DNA of 48,058 bases from an uncultured Sutterella sp. (GTDB taxonomy: Bacteria; Pseudomonadota; Gammaproteobacteria; Burkholderiales; Burkholderiaceae_F): positions 1-48,058 of the forward strand of contig UQNA01000013.1 in assembly GCA_900542195.1 (NCBI GenBank), read 5' to 3'. The notes beneath the pieces were generated by a model. The model saw nothing but the letters and a program-made list of their open reading frames with translations, had not been told where the DNA came from and ran no database searches. Within the stretch, counting starts at the first letter, position 1; every line of letters begins with the position of its first letter. This document shows positions 15,303 to 24,269 of the stretch, piece after piece. A program made the translations under genes and the position numbers.

Positions 15303-16853
15303 CTATTCAACGTCTTTGACTCGCAAATCAGAAAGCCTGTAACCGCAAACAAAAAGCATGAATAAATATGCGACACCGGCAACAGCAATCAGCCCGCAGA
15401 GGATAGTCATTTTCATGGCCCAGCTCATTTGCAGATGTGCCCAATCAATCTGCATCTGGGCAGCAAAAAGAATCGCACACAACACTACGGAGGAAACAAA
15501 TACCGACATAAACAGCTTCCTCCAGCCCTCAACCGGGGTAAAAATCTTTCTCTTTCTCAGAATGCAAAGAAGAATTGTGCTGTTAAAACAAGCTCCAAGC
15601 CCTACAGATAAAGCCAATCCTGCATGAGCGAATAAAGGGACATTAATAAGGTTAAAAAGCTGAGTAACAATCAAAGCTGCGCAAGCCACTTTCACCGGGG
15701 TCTTAATGTCTTTTTGAGCATAAAAACCCGGGGCAAGAATCTTAATCCCAATCAAGCCGATAAGTCCGATGGAATAGCCCAAGACGGCATTTGAGGTTTG
15801 GACAACATCGTTCGGCCCGAACAATTTGCTTTGAAAAAGGACGGATACCAATGCATCCGAAAGAAAAGCCAAGCCTAAAGCCGCAGGAATGGCAAAAGCA
15901 ATAATCAGCTTAAGGCCCCAGTTGAGCAGCGCGTTATATTTGTCCATCGAGCCCTTTGCAAAAGCCGCCGAAAGACTTGGAAGCAGAACCGTACCGAGAG
16001 CCACGCCAAGCAAAGCGGTTGGGAACTCCATTAAACGGTCGGCATAAGTCAGCCAAGTAACCGAACCTTCGGCTAAGAAAGAAGCGATATTGGTATTGAT
16101 AAGAATAGAGATATGTGCAACGCCGACTGCAAACAAAGCCGGAACCATAAGTTTTAGGACTCTTCTTACGGCAGGATCCTTAAGAGCAGTAAGCGGAGAA
16201 ACAGGTTTCGGCAGCAAACCTCTCTTCCACAAGGCAGGAATTTGAACGGCCAGCTGAAGAAAGCCGCCAGCCATGACGCCGATAGCCAAAGCAAAGATCG
16301 GTCTTTCCATATGCGGCGCTAAAAACAAAGTAGCGCAAATCAAAGACAGATTCAAAAGAATTGGAACAGCAGCCGGAATCGCAAATTCTTTCCATGTATT
16401 TAAAATGGATGAGCTAAGGGCAACCATTGACATGAAAAAAATGTACGGGAACATAATTCTTGTCAACTGGCTTGCTGTAGTGAATGTCTGCGGTTCTTCA
16501 TACAAGCCTGAGGCAATAATCCAAACAAGAATCGGCGCACATAGAGAGCCTAAAACGCTGATAAGAAGAACGACACTGGCCAATAAGCTTGCAACCCTGT
16601 CAATAAACGTCTTAGCTTCATCTTGTGCCTTAGTAGACTTTGCATCGGCAAGCATCGGTACAAAAGCTTGCTGAAAAGCACCTTCCGCAAAAAGACGGCG
16701 TAATAAATTCGGAAGTCGAAATGCCACGTAGTAGGCGTCGGTATCTCCGCTAACGCCGAAAAATCGTGCAATTAAAATATCTCTGATAAGACCTGTGATT
16801 CTTGAGATAAGAGTCATGCCTGAAATCACTGCCGCACTTCTAAAAATACTCAC
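15303..16853 (-). CDS. murJ: Lipid II flippase MurJ (MviN family)
   Basis: 516 residues, about fourteen membrane helices. The N-terminus SAAVISGMTLISRITGLIRD and the block GDTDAYYVAFRLPNLLRRLFAEGAF are the MurJ signature with its essential charged residues. It moves lipid-linked peptidoglycan precursor across the inner membrane. The start is GTG 16853 with AGAGGT upstream. It is divergent from rpsT across 498 bases, an arrangement common in betaproteobacteria (general knowledge). The window also holds murB, and dxs/ispA for the lipid carrier. Confidence 0.96.
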   Translation of the reverse strand: MSIFRSAAVISGMTLISRITGLIRDILIARFFGVSGDTDAYYVAFRLPNLLRRLFAEGAFQQAFVPMLADAKSTKAQDEAKTFIDRVASLLASVVLLISVLGSLCAPILVWIIASGLYEEPQTFTTASQLTRIMFPYIFFMSMVALSSSILNTWKEFAIPAAVPILLNLSLICATLFLAPHMERPIFALAIGVMAGGFLQLAVQIPALWKRGLLPKPVSPLTALKDPAVRRVLKLMVPALFAVGVAHISILINTNIASFLAEGSVTWLTYADRLMEFPTALLGVALGTVLLPSLSAAFAKGSMDKYNALLNWGLKLIIAFAIPAALGLAFLSDALVSVLFQSKLFGPNDVVQTSNAVLGYSIGLIGLIGIKILAPGFYAQKDIKTPVKVACAALIVTQLFNLINVPLFAHAGLALSVGLGACFNSTILLCILRKRKIFTPVEGWRKLFMSVFVSSVVLCAILFAAQMQIDWAHLQMSWAMKMTILCGLIAVAGVAYLFMLFVCGYRLSDLRVKDVE

Positions 16854-17351
16854 TTCTACCTCTTAATCTCTTTTTGCGTATAGGAAAACTAAAAAACAGG
16901 TGCCGAGAAGTCCTCAGCTTTTAAAGCACAACATTCTAATCGTGTAAAATGCAGACTTCGGGATTTATCCGCACGTCTGCCTTAAAAATAACAGTTTGTG
17001 TGCGAATCTGTCTGCTCTCTTAAGTAAATGAGGGAATTTTTAGGAACTGGCACAACATGTTGTTTTCAAAATCTAATCTCTCTCAGCAATAACAAATTCG
17101 GGTTTATTCCTAGCGGAAAGATTTTTCTTGAAGTTTAGTCCTGAAATATGCCAAAAGATACATTTTTACAATACTTTCACATAGTCCATTAATTTTAATT
17201 TTGTTGTATACTCTCGGACTTGTTTGATGACGGCTGCCTCGGAACTGTCGTCTAGTATTAATTTTATTTAACAACCGGCCTAGCCCTAATATTGCAGTGG
17301 CAACCGGTGATTTTTTGTACAAGCCACTCGCATAGGCAAGGAATTTAAACA
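16854..17351. other. Divergent intergenic region between murJ and rpsT
   Basis: 498 bases without a credible gene. It contains a perfect hairpin GCAGAC/GTCTGC (16951-16956 with 16975-16980) with an inner GGAT/ATCC helix, and a good -10 box TATACT at 17207-17212 for rpsT (no clear -35). A long rpsT leader (about 135 bases) with a weak AAGGA ribosome site follows; S20 is known to control its own translation through its leader in enterobacteria. Confidence 0.6.
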
Positions 17352-17615
17352 ATGGCAAATACTAAACAAGCTCGCAAGCGCGCTATTCAGTCAGTTGCTC
17401 GCAACAAGCACCTCTCTGCTCAGCGTTCTCGCTATCGTACAGCAATCAAATCCGTCCGCAAAGCTATCGCTACTGGCGATAAGGCTGCTGCTCAGCAGGC
17501 TTACACTGCTGCTCAGTCCGTTATTGACTCCATGGCTGATAAGAAAGTTCTTCACAAGAACGCAGCTGCTCGTCATAAGAGCCGTTTGACCGCATTTATC
17601 AAGGCAATGGCCTAA
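17352..17615 (+). CDS. rpsT: 30S ribosomal protein S20
   Basis: 87 residues, very basic and alanine-rich. It begins MANTKQARKRAIQSVARNKH and ends with the conserved VLHKNAAARHKSRL stretch. S20 binds 16S rRNA early in 30S assembly. The gene is followed by an intrinsic terminator and preceded by a long leader and TATACT. Confidence 0.98.
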   Translation: MANTKQARKRAIQSVARNKHLSAQRSRYRTAIKSVRKAIATGDKAAAQQAYTAAQSVIDSMADKKVLHKNAAARHKSRLTAFIKAMA

Positions 17616-17637
17616 TAGTTCGGACGAATTCGTTAAG

Positions 17638-17660
17638 GGGACCTTCGCGGTCCCTTTTTT
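17638..17660 (+). terminator. Intrinsic terminator of rpsT
   Basis: GGGACC (17638-17643), loop TTCGC, GGTCCC (17649-17654), then TTTTTT. Confidence 0.95.
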
Positions 17661-17704
17661 CATGCGTGTTTGCCACAAATGCCATGAAATAAATTCTTTC
17701 CTTA

Positions 17705-17753
17705 TTCAATCTTCTTTACATTAAATCTATAATTCGAGAATTAACCTCGAATT
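17705..17753 (+). promoter_or_regulatory. argD promoter with an overlapping palindromic operator
   Basis: A perfect -10 TATAAT (17728-17733) with TTCAAT (17705-17710) 17 bases upstream. The inverted repeat AATTCGAG (17731-17738) / CTCGAATT (17746-17753) with a 7-base spacer covers the -10 edge and the start point. This is the right place for a repressor. It does not match the enterobacterial ARG box, so the regulator is open. Confidence 0.6.
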
Positions 17754-17794
17754 TGAGGATTTTTTATAACATCTTTGTAAGGATAGGTTTGCCA

Positions 17795-18973
17795 ATGTCA
17801 AATCTGATGAATACCTACGGCCGTCTCCCTGTCGAATTTGATCATGGACAAGGTGTTTGGCTTTGGGATAAAGAAGGTAATAAATACTTAGATGCGCTCG
17901 CCGGTATCGCTGTTAATGCTGTCGGACATGCCCATCCTCGCCTTGTAAAGGCCATCAGTGATCAAGCCTCAAAGTTAATTCACTGCTCTAATTATTTCCA
18001 AATCAGCCTTCAAGAACAGGTAGCTGCCAAGCTGCTGGAACATTCCGGATTAGACGCTGTTTTCTTCTGCAACAGCGGCCTCGAAGCCAACGAATGTGCC
18101 TTTAAGATTGCTCGAAAATACGGTCATCAGAAAGGAATCAAGGTTCCTACCATCGTCGTTCTCAAAAAAGCATTCCACGGACGTTCAATCTCCACTTTAT
18201 CTGCGACCGGTAATCCCGGCGTTCGCAAAGATTTCGATCCGTTCATGGAAGGAATCATTCAAATTGATGAAAATGATTTAGACGGACTCCGCGAACTGGC
18301 CAAGACCAACAAAGATATCGTTGCTTTGATGTTTGAGCCGATTCAAGGTGAAGGCGGTGTCAATCCGATTGATCTGTCCGCCATGAAAGAATACCGCCGA
18401 ATCTGCGACGAAAATGATTGGCTTTTGATGGTTGACGAAATCCAATGCGGGCTCGGACGTTCCGGCAAATGGTTTGCTCATCAATGGGCAGAAATTAAAC
18501 CTGACGTCATGACCTTGGCCAAAGGACTTGCAGGCGGCGTTCCTGTTGGTGCCGTCGTTGTTGACAACAAAGCCAATATCTTCACGCCGGGCAACCATGG
18601 TTCTACTTTTGGCGGCAATCCTCTGGCAATGCGCGCTGCATTGGAAACCTTGAGCATTATCGAAGATGAAAATCTTGTTGAAAATGCCTACAACGTTGGT
18701 AAGAAGCTTAAAAAAGATCTTTCTAAGTCTTTAAACGGTTTCTCCGGCGTTCTTGAAATCAGAGGAAAAGGCTTAATGCTCGGTGTAGTTCTCGACCGCG
18801 ACGCACATGATTTGTTGGAACCGGCTCTTAAAGCAGGTTTGACGTTCAGCGTCACAGCCGGCAATGTAATCCGACTTGTTCCTCCGCTAATCCTTACGGA
18901 AACTGAAGCTGAAGAAATCGTTAAGCGTCTTACTCCGCTGATTCGTGCTTTCCTAGCCCAGCCTAAAGTCTAA
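17795..18973 (+). CDS. argD: Acetylornithine aminotransferase (class III PLP aminotransferase)
   Basis: 392 residues from ATG 17795, the start that suits family alignments (MSNLMNTYGRLPVEFDHG) and has AAGGA upstream; an in-frame TTG 14 codons earlier is not needed. It carries the PLP features GLEANECAFKIAR, the Asp of LLMVDEIQCGLGRSG, the Schiff-base Lys in MTLAKGLAGG, and GSTFGGNPLAMRAAL. It converts N-acetylglutamate semialdehyde and glutamate to N-acetylornithine in arginine synthesis, and the same enzyme often serves in lysine synthesis (succinyl-DAP). No other arg gene is adjacent. It ends at a bidirectional terminator shared with murB. Confidence 0.93.
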   Translation: MSNLMNTYGRLPVEFDHGQGVWLWDKEGNKYLDALAGIAVNAVGHAHPRLVKAISDQASKLIHCSNYFQISLQEQVAAKLLEHSGLDAVFFCNSGLEANECAFKIARKYGHQKGIKVPTIVVLKKAFHGRSISTLSATGNPGVRKDFDPFMEGIIQIDENDLDGLRELAKTNKDIVALMFEPIQGEGGVNPIDLSAMKEYRRICDENDWLLMVDEIQCGLGRSGKWFAHQWAEIKPDVMTLAKGLAGGVPVGAVVVDNKANIFTPGNHGSTFGGNPLAMRAALETLSIIEDENLVENAYNVGKKLKKDLSKSLNGFSGVLEIRGKGLMLGVVLDRDAHDLLEPALKAGLTFSVTAGNVIRLVPPLILTETEAEEIVKRLTPLIRAFLAQPKV

Positions 18974-18991
18974 GCCGCAGCGCCTGAAGTC

Positions 18992-19021
18992 AAAAAGCGA
19001 ACTCCGATGAGTTCGCTTTTT
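18992..19021. terminator. Bidirectional terminator between argD and murB
   Basis: AAAAAGCGAACTC (18992-19004), loop CGAT, GAGTTCGCTTTTT (19009-19021). The A and T runs at both ends make it work for both strands. Confidence 0.94.
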
Positions 19022-19044
19022 GTTGGCGGAAAGAAAAGTCAGAA

Positions 19045-20070
19045 CTAGACTATAACGACTTCCGGCTCAAGCTTGACGTTAAAGCAGTTTTTGACACGAA
19101 CACGAATATCTTGCGCCATCCCGACAACGTCTTCGCCAAAAGCACTGCCGTAATTGACAATAATCAAAGGCTGTTTTTCATAGACACCGACATCGCCCAT
19201 TCTTAAGCCTTTTAATCCGGCATTATCGATAAGCCAAGCTGCCGAAACTTTATAGCGTCCTCCGGCCATCGGATAAGCGACCACTGACGGATTCTTTTCC
19301 TGCAGGGCATGAAACTCTTCACGGCTTAACACCGGATTCTTGAAGAAACTGCCTGCACTTCCAAGTTTATGGGGCGAAGGAAGTTTTCTCTTTCTGATAG
19401 CAATCACGGAGTTGTAGATATCCGTTGGATGAAGCTCCGGTGCATGATTGGACTGCAGATGCTCTCTCAGGTCCTTATAGCTAATCACCGGTTCCCATTT
19501 CTTAGGCAGCTTGAAAGTCACAGAGGTAATAAAAGCATTCTTCATCTCCGGCTTCTTGAACACGGAGGTTCTATAGCCGAAATCGCACTCTTCATTACTG
19601 AGGACTTTGCGTTCTTTAGTCTTCAGATCAAAATATTCAACGCAATGAATTCTCTCGGCCACTTCCATACCGTAAGCACCGATATTTTGAATCGGAGCAC
19701 CGCCCACCGTTCCCGGAATCAAGGTAAGGTTTTCTAAACCGGGCTTTTTCGCATCCAATGTTCTTAGAATAAAGCTGTGCCAATCTTCACCGGAAGCGGC
19801 TTTGACGTAATAGAACTCTTCATCTTCGCCGGCCGCTTCGACCCCATAAAGATGGTTGCGGAGAATAATTCCATCAAAATCCTGACTGAACAAAATATCT
19901 GAGCCGCCTCCGAGAATTAAAAACCTTTTCTCCGGGTATTGGGAAAGGAAGTCCGCAGCCTTCTCTAAGTCCTCGGCGGTTTCAATATCAGCGAATTCTT
20001 TAGCTTTCGCAGTTATCCTAAATGTATTTAACTTCGTGAGGTCAACGTCATTCTTAACGGAAAAGCTCAT
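19045..20070 (-). CDS. murB: UDP-N-acetylenolpyruvoylglucosamine reductase
   Basis: 341 residues, type I (E. coli-like) length. FAD-binding blocks LILGGGSDILF and LIPGTVGGAPIQNIGAYGME, the catalytic region CDFGYRTSVFKK, and GSAGSFFKNPVLS with the serine proton donor are all present. It reduces UDP-GlcNAc-enolpyruvate to UDP-MurNAc with NADPH in the cytoplasm. It starts 16 bases after the dxs stop, as the last gene of xseB-ispA-dxs-murB. Confidence 0.96.
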   Translation of the reverse strand: MSFSVKNDVDLTKLNTFRITAKAKEFADIETAEDLEKAADFLSQYPEKRFLILGGGSDILFSQDFDGIILRNHLYGVEAAGEDEEFYYVKAASGEDWHSFILRTLDAKKPGLENLTLIPGTVGGAPIQNIGAYGMEVAERIHCVEYFDLKTKERKVLSNEECDFGYRTSVFKKPEMKNAFITSVTFKLPKKWEPVISYKDLREHLQSNHAPELHPTDIYNSVIAIRKRKLPSPHKLGSAGSFFKNPVLSREEFHALQEKNPSVVAYPMAGGRYKVSAAWLIDNAGLKGLRMGDVGVYEKQPLIIVNYGSAFGEDVVGMAQDIRVRVKNCFNVKLEPEVVIV

Positions 20071-20086
20071 AAAGATGCTCCGATTC

Positions 20087-21952
20087 TTATGCTTTTAGTC
20101 TATTTAGTATTTTCTCTCTAATACTGTCGTTATCCAAGCCGCATTCTTTAAACAAAGAAGCATTGTCTCCTTGTTCCACAAACTTGTCGGGAATACCGAC
20201 TTGCAAAACTGGAACTGCTCCGCCAAATTCTGCAATGGCTTCCAAACAAGCAGAACCTGCTCCGCCTTGAATAACATTTTCTTCAGCGGTCACAATTAAA
20301 TCATGATTTTCGGCCGCTTCTTTAATAATTTCTTTATCCAAAGGTTTCACGAACCTCATATCGACAAGAGTTGCGTCAAGTTCTTCTGCCAGCGGAAGCA
20401 ATTGATAAACCATGGAGCCGAAAGCCAAAATGGCCACACGTTTTCCTTTTTCCTCCCCTGATTTTCTCATTACTCTAGCCTTGCCAAGCGGCAGCTCCTG
20501 CATCTCTTCGACAATCTCAACGCCCGGCCCCTTCCCTCTCGGATAGCGGACAACAGCGGGACCGTTGTATTTATACCCGGTATAAAGCATCTGGCGCGTT
20601 TCATTCTCATCACTTGGTGCCATGATGACCAAATTCGGAATGCAGCGCAAAAAAGAAAGATCGAATGCGCCGTGATGGGTTGCGCCGTCAGCCCCTACAA
20701 TTCCGCCTCTGTCAAGCGGAAAGAGAACCGGCAGATTCTGCAAAGCTACGTCATGAACGATCTGGTCGAAGGCTCTCTGGGAAAAAGTTGAGTAGATCGC
20801 ACAGACAGGCTTCATACCGTCAATTGCCAAGCCGGCGGCAAATGTCACCGCATGCTGCTCCGCAATGGCAACATCAAAAAATCTATCCGGGAACTTCTTA
20901 GCAAAATTAGTAAGCCCTGAGCCGGATTCCATTGCCGGCGTAATACCTACAATCTTCTTATCTTTGGCTCCTATCTCGCAAAGCCAATCACTAAAAACTT
21001 CCGTGTAAGTCTTTGCATGAGCTTTGGCTTGAATTCCTACCTTCACATCAAACGGTGAGATGCCGTGGTACTGTGTCGGGTCATGAGCTGCCGGCTCATA
21101 GCCGTGGCCCTTCTCTGTGACGATATGAAGAACCAATGGACCAGGTAGCTCCTTCATGTTCTTGAGCAAAGGAATCAAAGCTTTCAAATCATGTCCGTCG
21201 ATAGGACCGTGATAATTAAGACCAAACTCTTCAAAGAGTGTGGAAGCCGGAGCTACGATGCCCTTACTGTATTCTTCCGCCTTTCTTGTCAAATCATAGA
21301 GGCGCGGAATCGGACGAACCAAAGCCTTTACCGATTCACGGGCTTGGGCGTAAAAGCGTCCGCTCATCAAACTGAAGAAATGCTTGCTCAACGCTCCTAC
21401 GGGAGGGGAAATAGAACAATCATTATCATTTAAGATAACCAAAAGGCGAATGTCTTTCATGTCGCCTGCACAGTTCATGGCTTCAAATACCATGCCTGCG
21501 GTCATTGCTCCGTCGCCGATAACTGCCACGTGATGCCGGTCTCTGAGTCCTCTTTCACGTGCGGAGACTGCCATACCTAAAGCAGCGGAGATGGAAGTTG
21601 AAGAGTGACCCGTTCCGAATGCATCAAATTCGCTCTCGGTAATCTTCGGAAAACCGGACAAGCCTTGGTATTGGCGAAGATGAGCCATCTGCTCTCTTCT
21701 GCCGGTAAGAATCTTATGGGCATATGCCTGATGGCCGACATCCCAAATGAGCTTGTCTTCAGGTGTATCAAAAACGTAGTGAATTGCAATGGCTAATTCG
21801 ACGCAGCCTAATGAGGAAGACAAATGCCCTCCGGTTTTGGAGACTGAATCAATAATAAAGGCCCGAAGCTCTTTTGCTAAGACCTCAAGCTCCGGAATAC
21901 TTAGTTTTTTTAGATCCCCCGGAGAATTAACGGTTTCAAGCAGCTCATACAT
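20087..21952 (-). CDS. dxs: 1-deoxy-D-xylulose-5-phosphate synthase
   Basis: 621 residues. The thiamine diphosphate motif GDGAMTAGMVFEAMNCAGD near 150 continues to LNDND, the glycine-rich region DVGHQAYAHKILTGR is at 70, and the catalytic histidine region is GHSSTSIS. The pyrimidine-domain signature FFDVAIAEQHAVTFAAGLA is near 370. It condenses pyruvate and glyceraldehyde 3-phosphate, the first step of the MEP isoprenoid pathway. The start codon lies 2 bases after the ispA stop. With ispD and ispF at 32.7-33.9 kb, three MEP enzymes are in the window. Confidence 0.98.
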   Translation of the reverse strand: MYELLETVNSPGDLKKLSIPELEVLAKELRAFIIDSVSKTGGHLSSSLGCVELAIAIHYVFDTPEDKLIWDVGHQAYAHKILTGRREQMAHLRQYQGLSGFPKITESEFDAFGTGHSSTSISAALGMAVSARERGLRDRHHVAVIGDGAMTAGMVFEAMNCAGDMKDIRLLVILNDNDCSISPPVGALSKHFFSLMSGRFYAQARESVKALVRPIPRLYDLTRKAEEYSKGIVAPASTLFEEFGLNYHGPIDGHDLKALIPLLKNMKELPGPLVLHIVTEKGHGYEPAAHDPTQYHGISPFDVKVGIQAKAHAKTYTEVFSDWLCEIGAKDKKIVGITPAMESGSGLTNFAKKFPDRFFDVAIAEQHAVTFAAGLAIDGMKPVCAIYSTFSQRAFDQIVHDVALQNLPVLFPLDRGGIVGADGATHHGAFDLSFLRCIPNLVIMAPSDENETRQMLYTGYKYNGPAVVRYPRGKGPGVEIVEEMQELPLGKARVMRKSGEEKGKRVAILAFGSMVYQLLPLAEELDATLVDMRFVKPLDKEIIKEAAENHDLIVTAEENVIQGGAGSACLEAIAEFGGAVPVLQVGIPDKFVEQGDNASLFKECGLDNDSIREKILNRLKA

Positions 21953-21954
21953 AG

Positions 21955-22863
21955 TTAGTGATCCCGGGAATAAATAAAGTCGGCAATTTCTCTCAGACGG
22001 AGTGTTTTATTGCCGCCGACGATATTTTCAATTTTTTGCACTGACGCTAGGGCCAGCTCATATTGTTCTTTTGCTAACTCACGAGATTTATCTAATCCTA
22101 AAATAGAAACGTAAGTCGGCTTGTTTTCTAATGCGTCTTTACCGGCCGTTTTACCAAGCTTCTCTGCGCTTGAGACAACGTCCAAAATGTCATCGACAAT
22201 CTGAAAAAGCAAACCTACGGCATTACCGTAGGATGAAAGTGCTTCAACCAATTCCTCGCTGGACGATTCTTCTTTCGCACACCAAATGCCCGACATAACG
22301 GCAGCATGAAGAAGAGTCCCTGTCTTCAAGGCATGCATGTGCCGGAGCTCTTCCAAAGTCATCTTTTTACCGACCATAGATAAATCGATGGCTTGTCCGC
22401 CGCACATACCGCGGCTCGAAGCAGCGTCTGCAAGTAAAGAAATAAGAACCAGCTTTTGGTGAGGATTAAGAGTAGTCTCAGAAATATAAATGAAGGCTTC
22501 CGGCTGAAGCGCGTCTCCGGCAAGCATTGCCATCGCCTCGCCGTATTTTGCGTGAGTTGTGGGCTTTCCGTGACGCAGCATATCATTATCCATACACGGG
22601 AGATCATCATGGATCAATGAATATGAATGGACACACTCAATGGCAAGGGCAACTCTGTCGGCGTTGTGCTCATCAGCCCCAAATAGTTCGCTCACTGCGT
22701 ATACCAGGAGAGGACGGACTCTTTTTCCGCCTCCTATAACGGAATAACGCATGGCTTCATGCAGGATTTTGGGTTCAAGATCTGTTGGAGGCAAAAGCTC
22801 TCCTGCAGCTGCCTCCACTCTTTGCTGGCAATCTTTGACCCACTCTTTAAAACTTTTACACAT
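21955..22863 (-). CDS. ispA: Farnesyl diphosphate synthase (polyprenyl synthetase family)
   Basis: 302 residues. It has the first aspartate-rich motif DDLPCMDND with a following RHGKPT, GGGKRVRPLL at the N-terminus, and the second motif DDILD. The four residues between the first two and the next aspartate (DDxxxxD) fit the bacterial farnesyl type. It makes farnesyl diphosphate from IPP and DMAPP, feeding undecaprenyl phosphate and quinone tails. Lies between xseB (18-base gap) and dxs. Confidence 0.95.
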   Translation of the reverse strand: MCKSFKEWVKDCQQRVEAAAGELLPPTDLEPKILHEAMRYSVIGGGKRVRPLLVYAVSELFGADEHNADRVALAIECVHSYSLIHDDLPCMDNDMLRHGKPTTHAKYGEAMAMLAGDALQPEAFIYISETTLNPHQKLVLISLLADAASSRGMCGGQAIDLSMVGKKMTLEELRHMHALKTGTLLHAAVMSGIWCAKEESSSEELVEALSSYGNAVGLLFQIVDDILDVVSSAEKLGKTAGKDALENKPTYVSILGLDKSRELAKEQYELALASVQKIENIVGGNKTLRLREIADFIYSRDH

Positions 22864-22881
22864 ATTTCTTTTTATTGTTAA

Positions 22882-23136
22882 CTAAAAAGGCACATCGTCT
22901 TTTAAGTCTGAAGAAGTGATTGCTGTCAGTTCGGAATCCAGCTTCTGAATTTTTTTCTGAGCTTCATCCAAAAGTTTTTGACAATGAGAACCTAATTCGA
23001 TACCTCTCTGATATGTCGCCACGGACTCTTCCAGAGTAAGGCCGCCTTGGCTCATTTTATTGGAAAGCTGTTCCAATTCAGCCAAAGCCTCTTCGTAGGA
23101 CATTTGAGAAATTTCCTTTGTTTTATCTTGTGCCAT
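22882..23136 (-). CDS. xseB: Exodeoxyribonuclease VII small subunit
   Basis: 84 residues with the family core SYEEALAELEQLSNKMSQGG and LTLEESVATYQRGIELG, a coiled-coil helical hairpin. XseB forms the 3D-packed small subunit around XseA for single-strand DNA degradation; xseA is not in the window. First gene of the xseB-ispA-dxs-murB unit, the standard proteobacterial order. Confidence 0.95.
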   Translation of the reverse strand: MAQDKTKEISQMSYEEALAELEQLSNKMSQGGLTLEESVATYQRGIELGSHCQKLLDEAQKKIQKLDSELTAITSSDLKDDVPF

Positions 23137-23339
23137 TTTTCTTGCTTTTCTCAGAAAGTAGTACTTTACCTAACTTTATCCTATTTACAAAGGATTTTAA
23201 TTGGTTGAAGGTCTAGAAAGCGCATGAAATTCAGATCTGAAAGATATTCAAACGAATTCTATTCACCTCAGAAAACACCGGGATTTCGTTCCATGCCTTC
23301 GTACCAAACATTACAATCTCGGCATTAACCGGAGAGATT

Positions 23340-24206
23340 ATGATTTATACCACTTTGATGAATGTTCAGGAACTCCACGCAATCCTTGTTAATCAAAAGA
23401 TTACAGGCAAAAAAGCTCCTCTTTGTGTTCTTGACTGCCGCTGCAGTATCGGAAATCCGGACATCGGCATAGAACTTTACAAAGAGGGTCATATCCCGGG
23501 AGCGGTTCTATGCGATTTTGATAGGGTTGTTACAGGCAAGGTCTGTCACGGAACAGGCCGTCACCCAATGCCCGACCGAGAAACTTTTATCAAGAACATG
23601 GAAGCCCTCGGTGTAAGTTCCGATAAACAGATTGTCCTTTACGATCAGGGAGGACTTGGATTTGCAACTAGGTTATGGTTCCAGCTTCGTTGGATCGGCC
23701 TGGAAAAAGTCGCTGTCCTCGACGGCGGTTATCAAGCATGGGTAAATCAGAAATTCCCGGTTTCGACTGAACCAACAGTCCCGGAGGCCGGTGAGATTAA
23801 AGCTAACGCACCGCTGGAAATCCCAACAGAAATGGAAACGGTGCAGGACAATTTAAATACTCATGAGTATCTTGTCGTGGATGCCCGTTCAGACTCTCGT
23901 TTCCATGGTATCGGCGAAACTATTGATAAAAAAGCGGGCCACATTCCGGGTTCCGTTTGCCGTCCCGGCTCTATGAACTTCAACAAAGACGGAACTTTCA
24001 AATCTCCGGTTGAACTTCGTAAAGAATTTCTTGAGCTGTTAGACGGGAGGAAACCGAGTCAAATCATCAATAGCTGCGGCTCCGGGGTCAATGCCTCTGT
24101 TAATCTGTTTGCAATGGATATGTGCGGTTTAGTCGGATCTCATCTTTATACAGGTTCTTGGAGCCAATGGATTGACGATGAATCCAATCCTATTGTCTGC
24201 AATTAA
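23340..24206 (+). CDS. Tandem-rhodanese sulfurtransferase (thiosulfate/3-mercaptopyruvate type)
   Basis: 288 residues in two rhodanese domains (about 8-142 and 165-285). The first ends DGGYQAWVNQ and is inactive; the second carries the active-site loop SCGSGVNASV with Cys246. The CGSGV loop is closer to mercaptopyruvate sulfurtransferases (SseA) than to thiosulfate rhodaneses (CRxGx[TR]). It transfers sulfane sulfur to acceptors such as thiols or cyanide in the cytoplasm. GGAGAG precedes ATG 23340. Single gene, divergent from xseB. Confidence 0.9.
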   Translation: MIYTTLMNVQELHAILVNQKITGKKAPLCVLDCRCSIGNPDIGIELYKEGHIPGAVLCDFDRVVTGKVCHGTGRHPMPDRETFIKNMEALGVSSDKQIVLYDQGGLGFATRLWFQLRWIGLEKVAVLDGGYQAWVNQKFPVSTEPTVPEAGEIKANAPLEIPTEMETVQDNLNTHEYLVVDARSDSRFHGIGETIDKKAGHIPGSVCRPGSMNFNKDGTFKSPVELRKEFLELLDGRKPSQIINSCGSGVNASVNLFAMDMCGLVGSHLYTGSWSQWIDDESNPIVCN

Positions 24207-24223
24207 CGAGCAACTTTTTTCTT

Positions 24224-24249
24224 GGAGGTTTAGGAATCCGTAAACCTCC
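24224..24249. terminator. Hairpin between convergent sulfurtransferase and ZIP genes
   Basis: GGAGGTTTA (24224-24232) pairs perfectly with TAAACCTCC (24241-24249) over an 8-base loop. No T-tract follows on either strand, so termination is likely but not of the classical form. Confidence 0.5.
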
Positions 24250-24269
24250 GAGACATTCAAGAATGCAGA

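Noticed and set aside
17110..17358. Minus-strand reading frame across the rpsT leader and start
   Set aside because: It overlaps the S20 start and leader, has no domain and no ribosome site. It is better explained as leader and promoter DNA.
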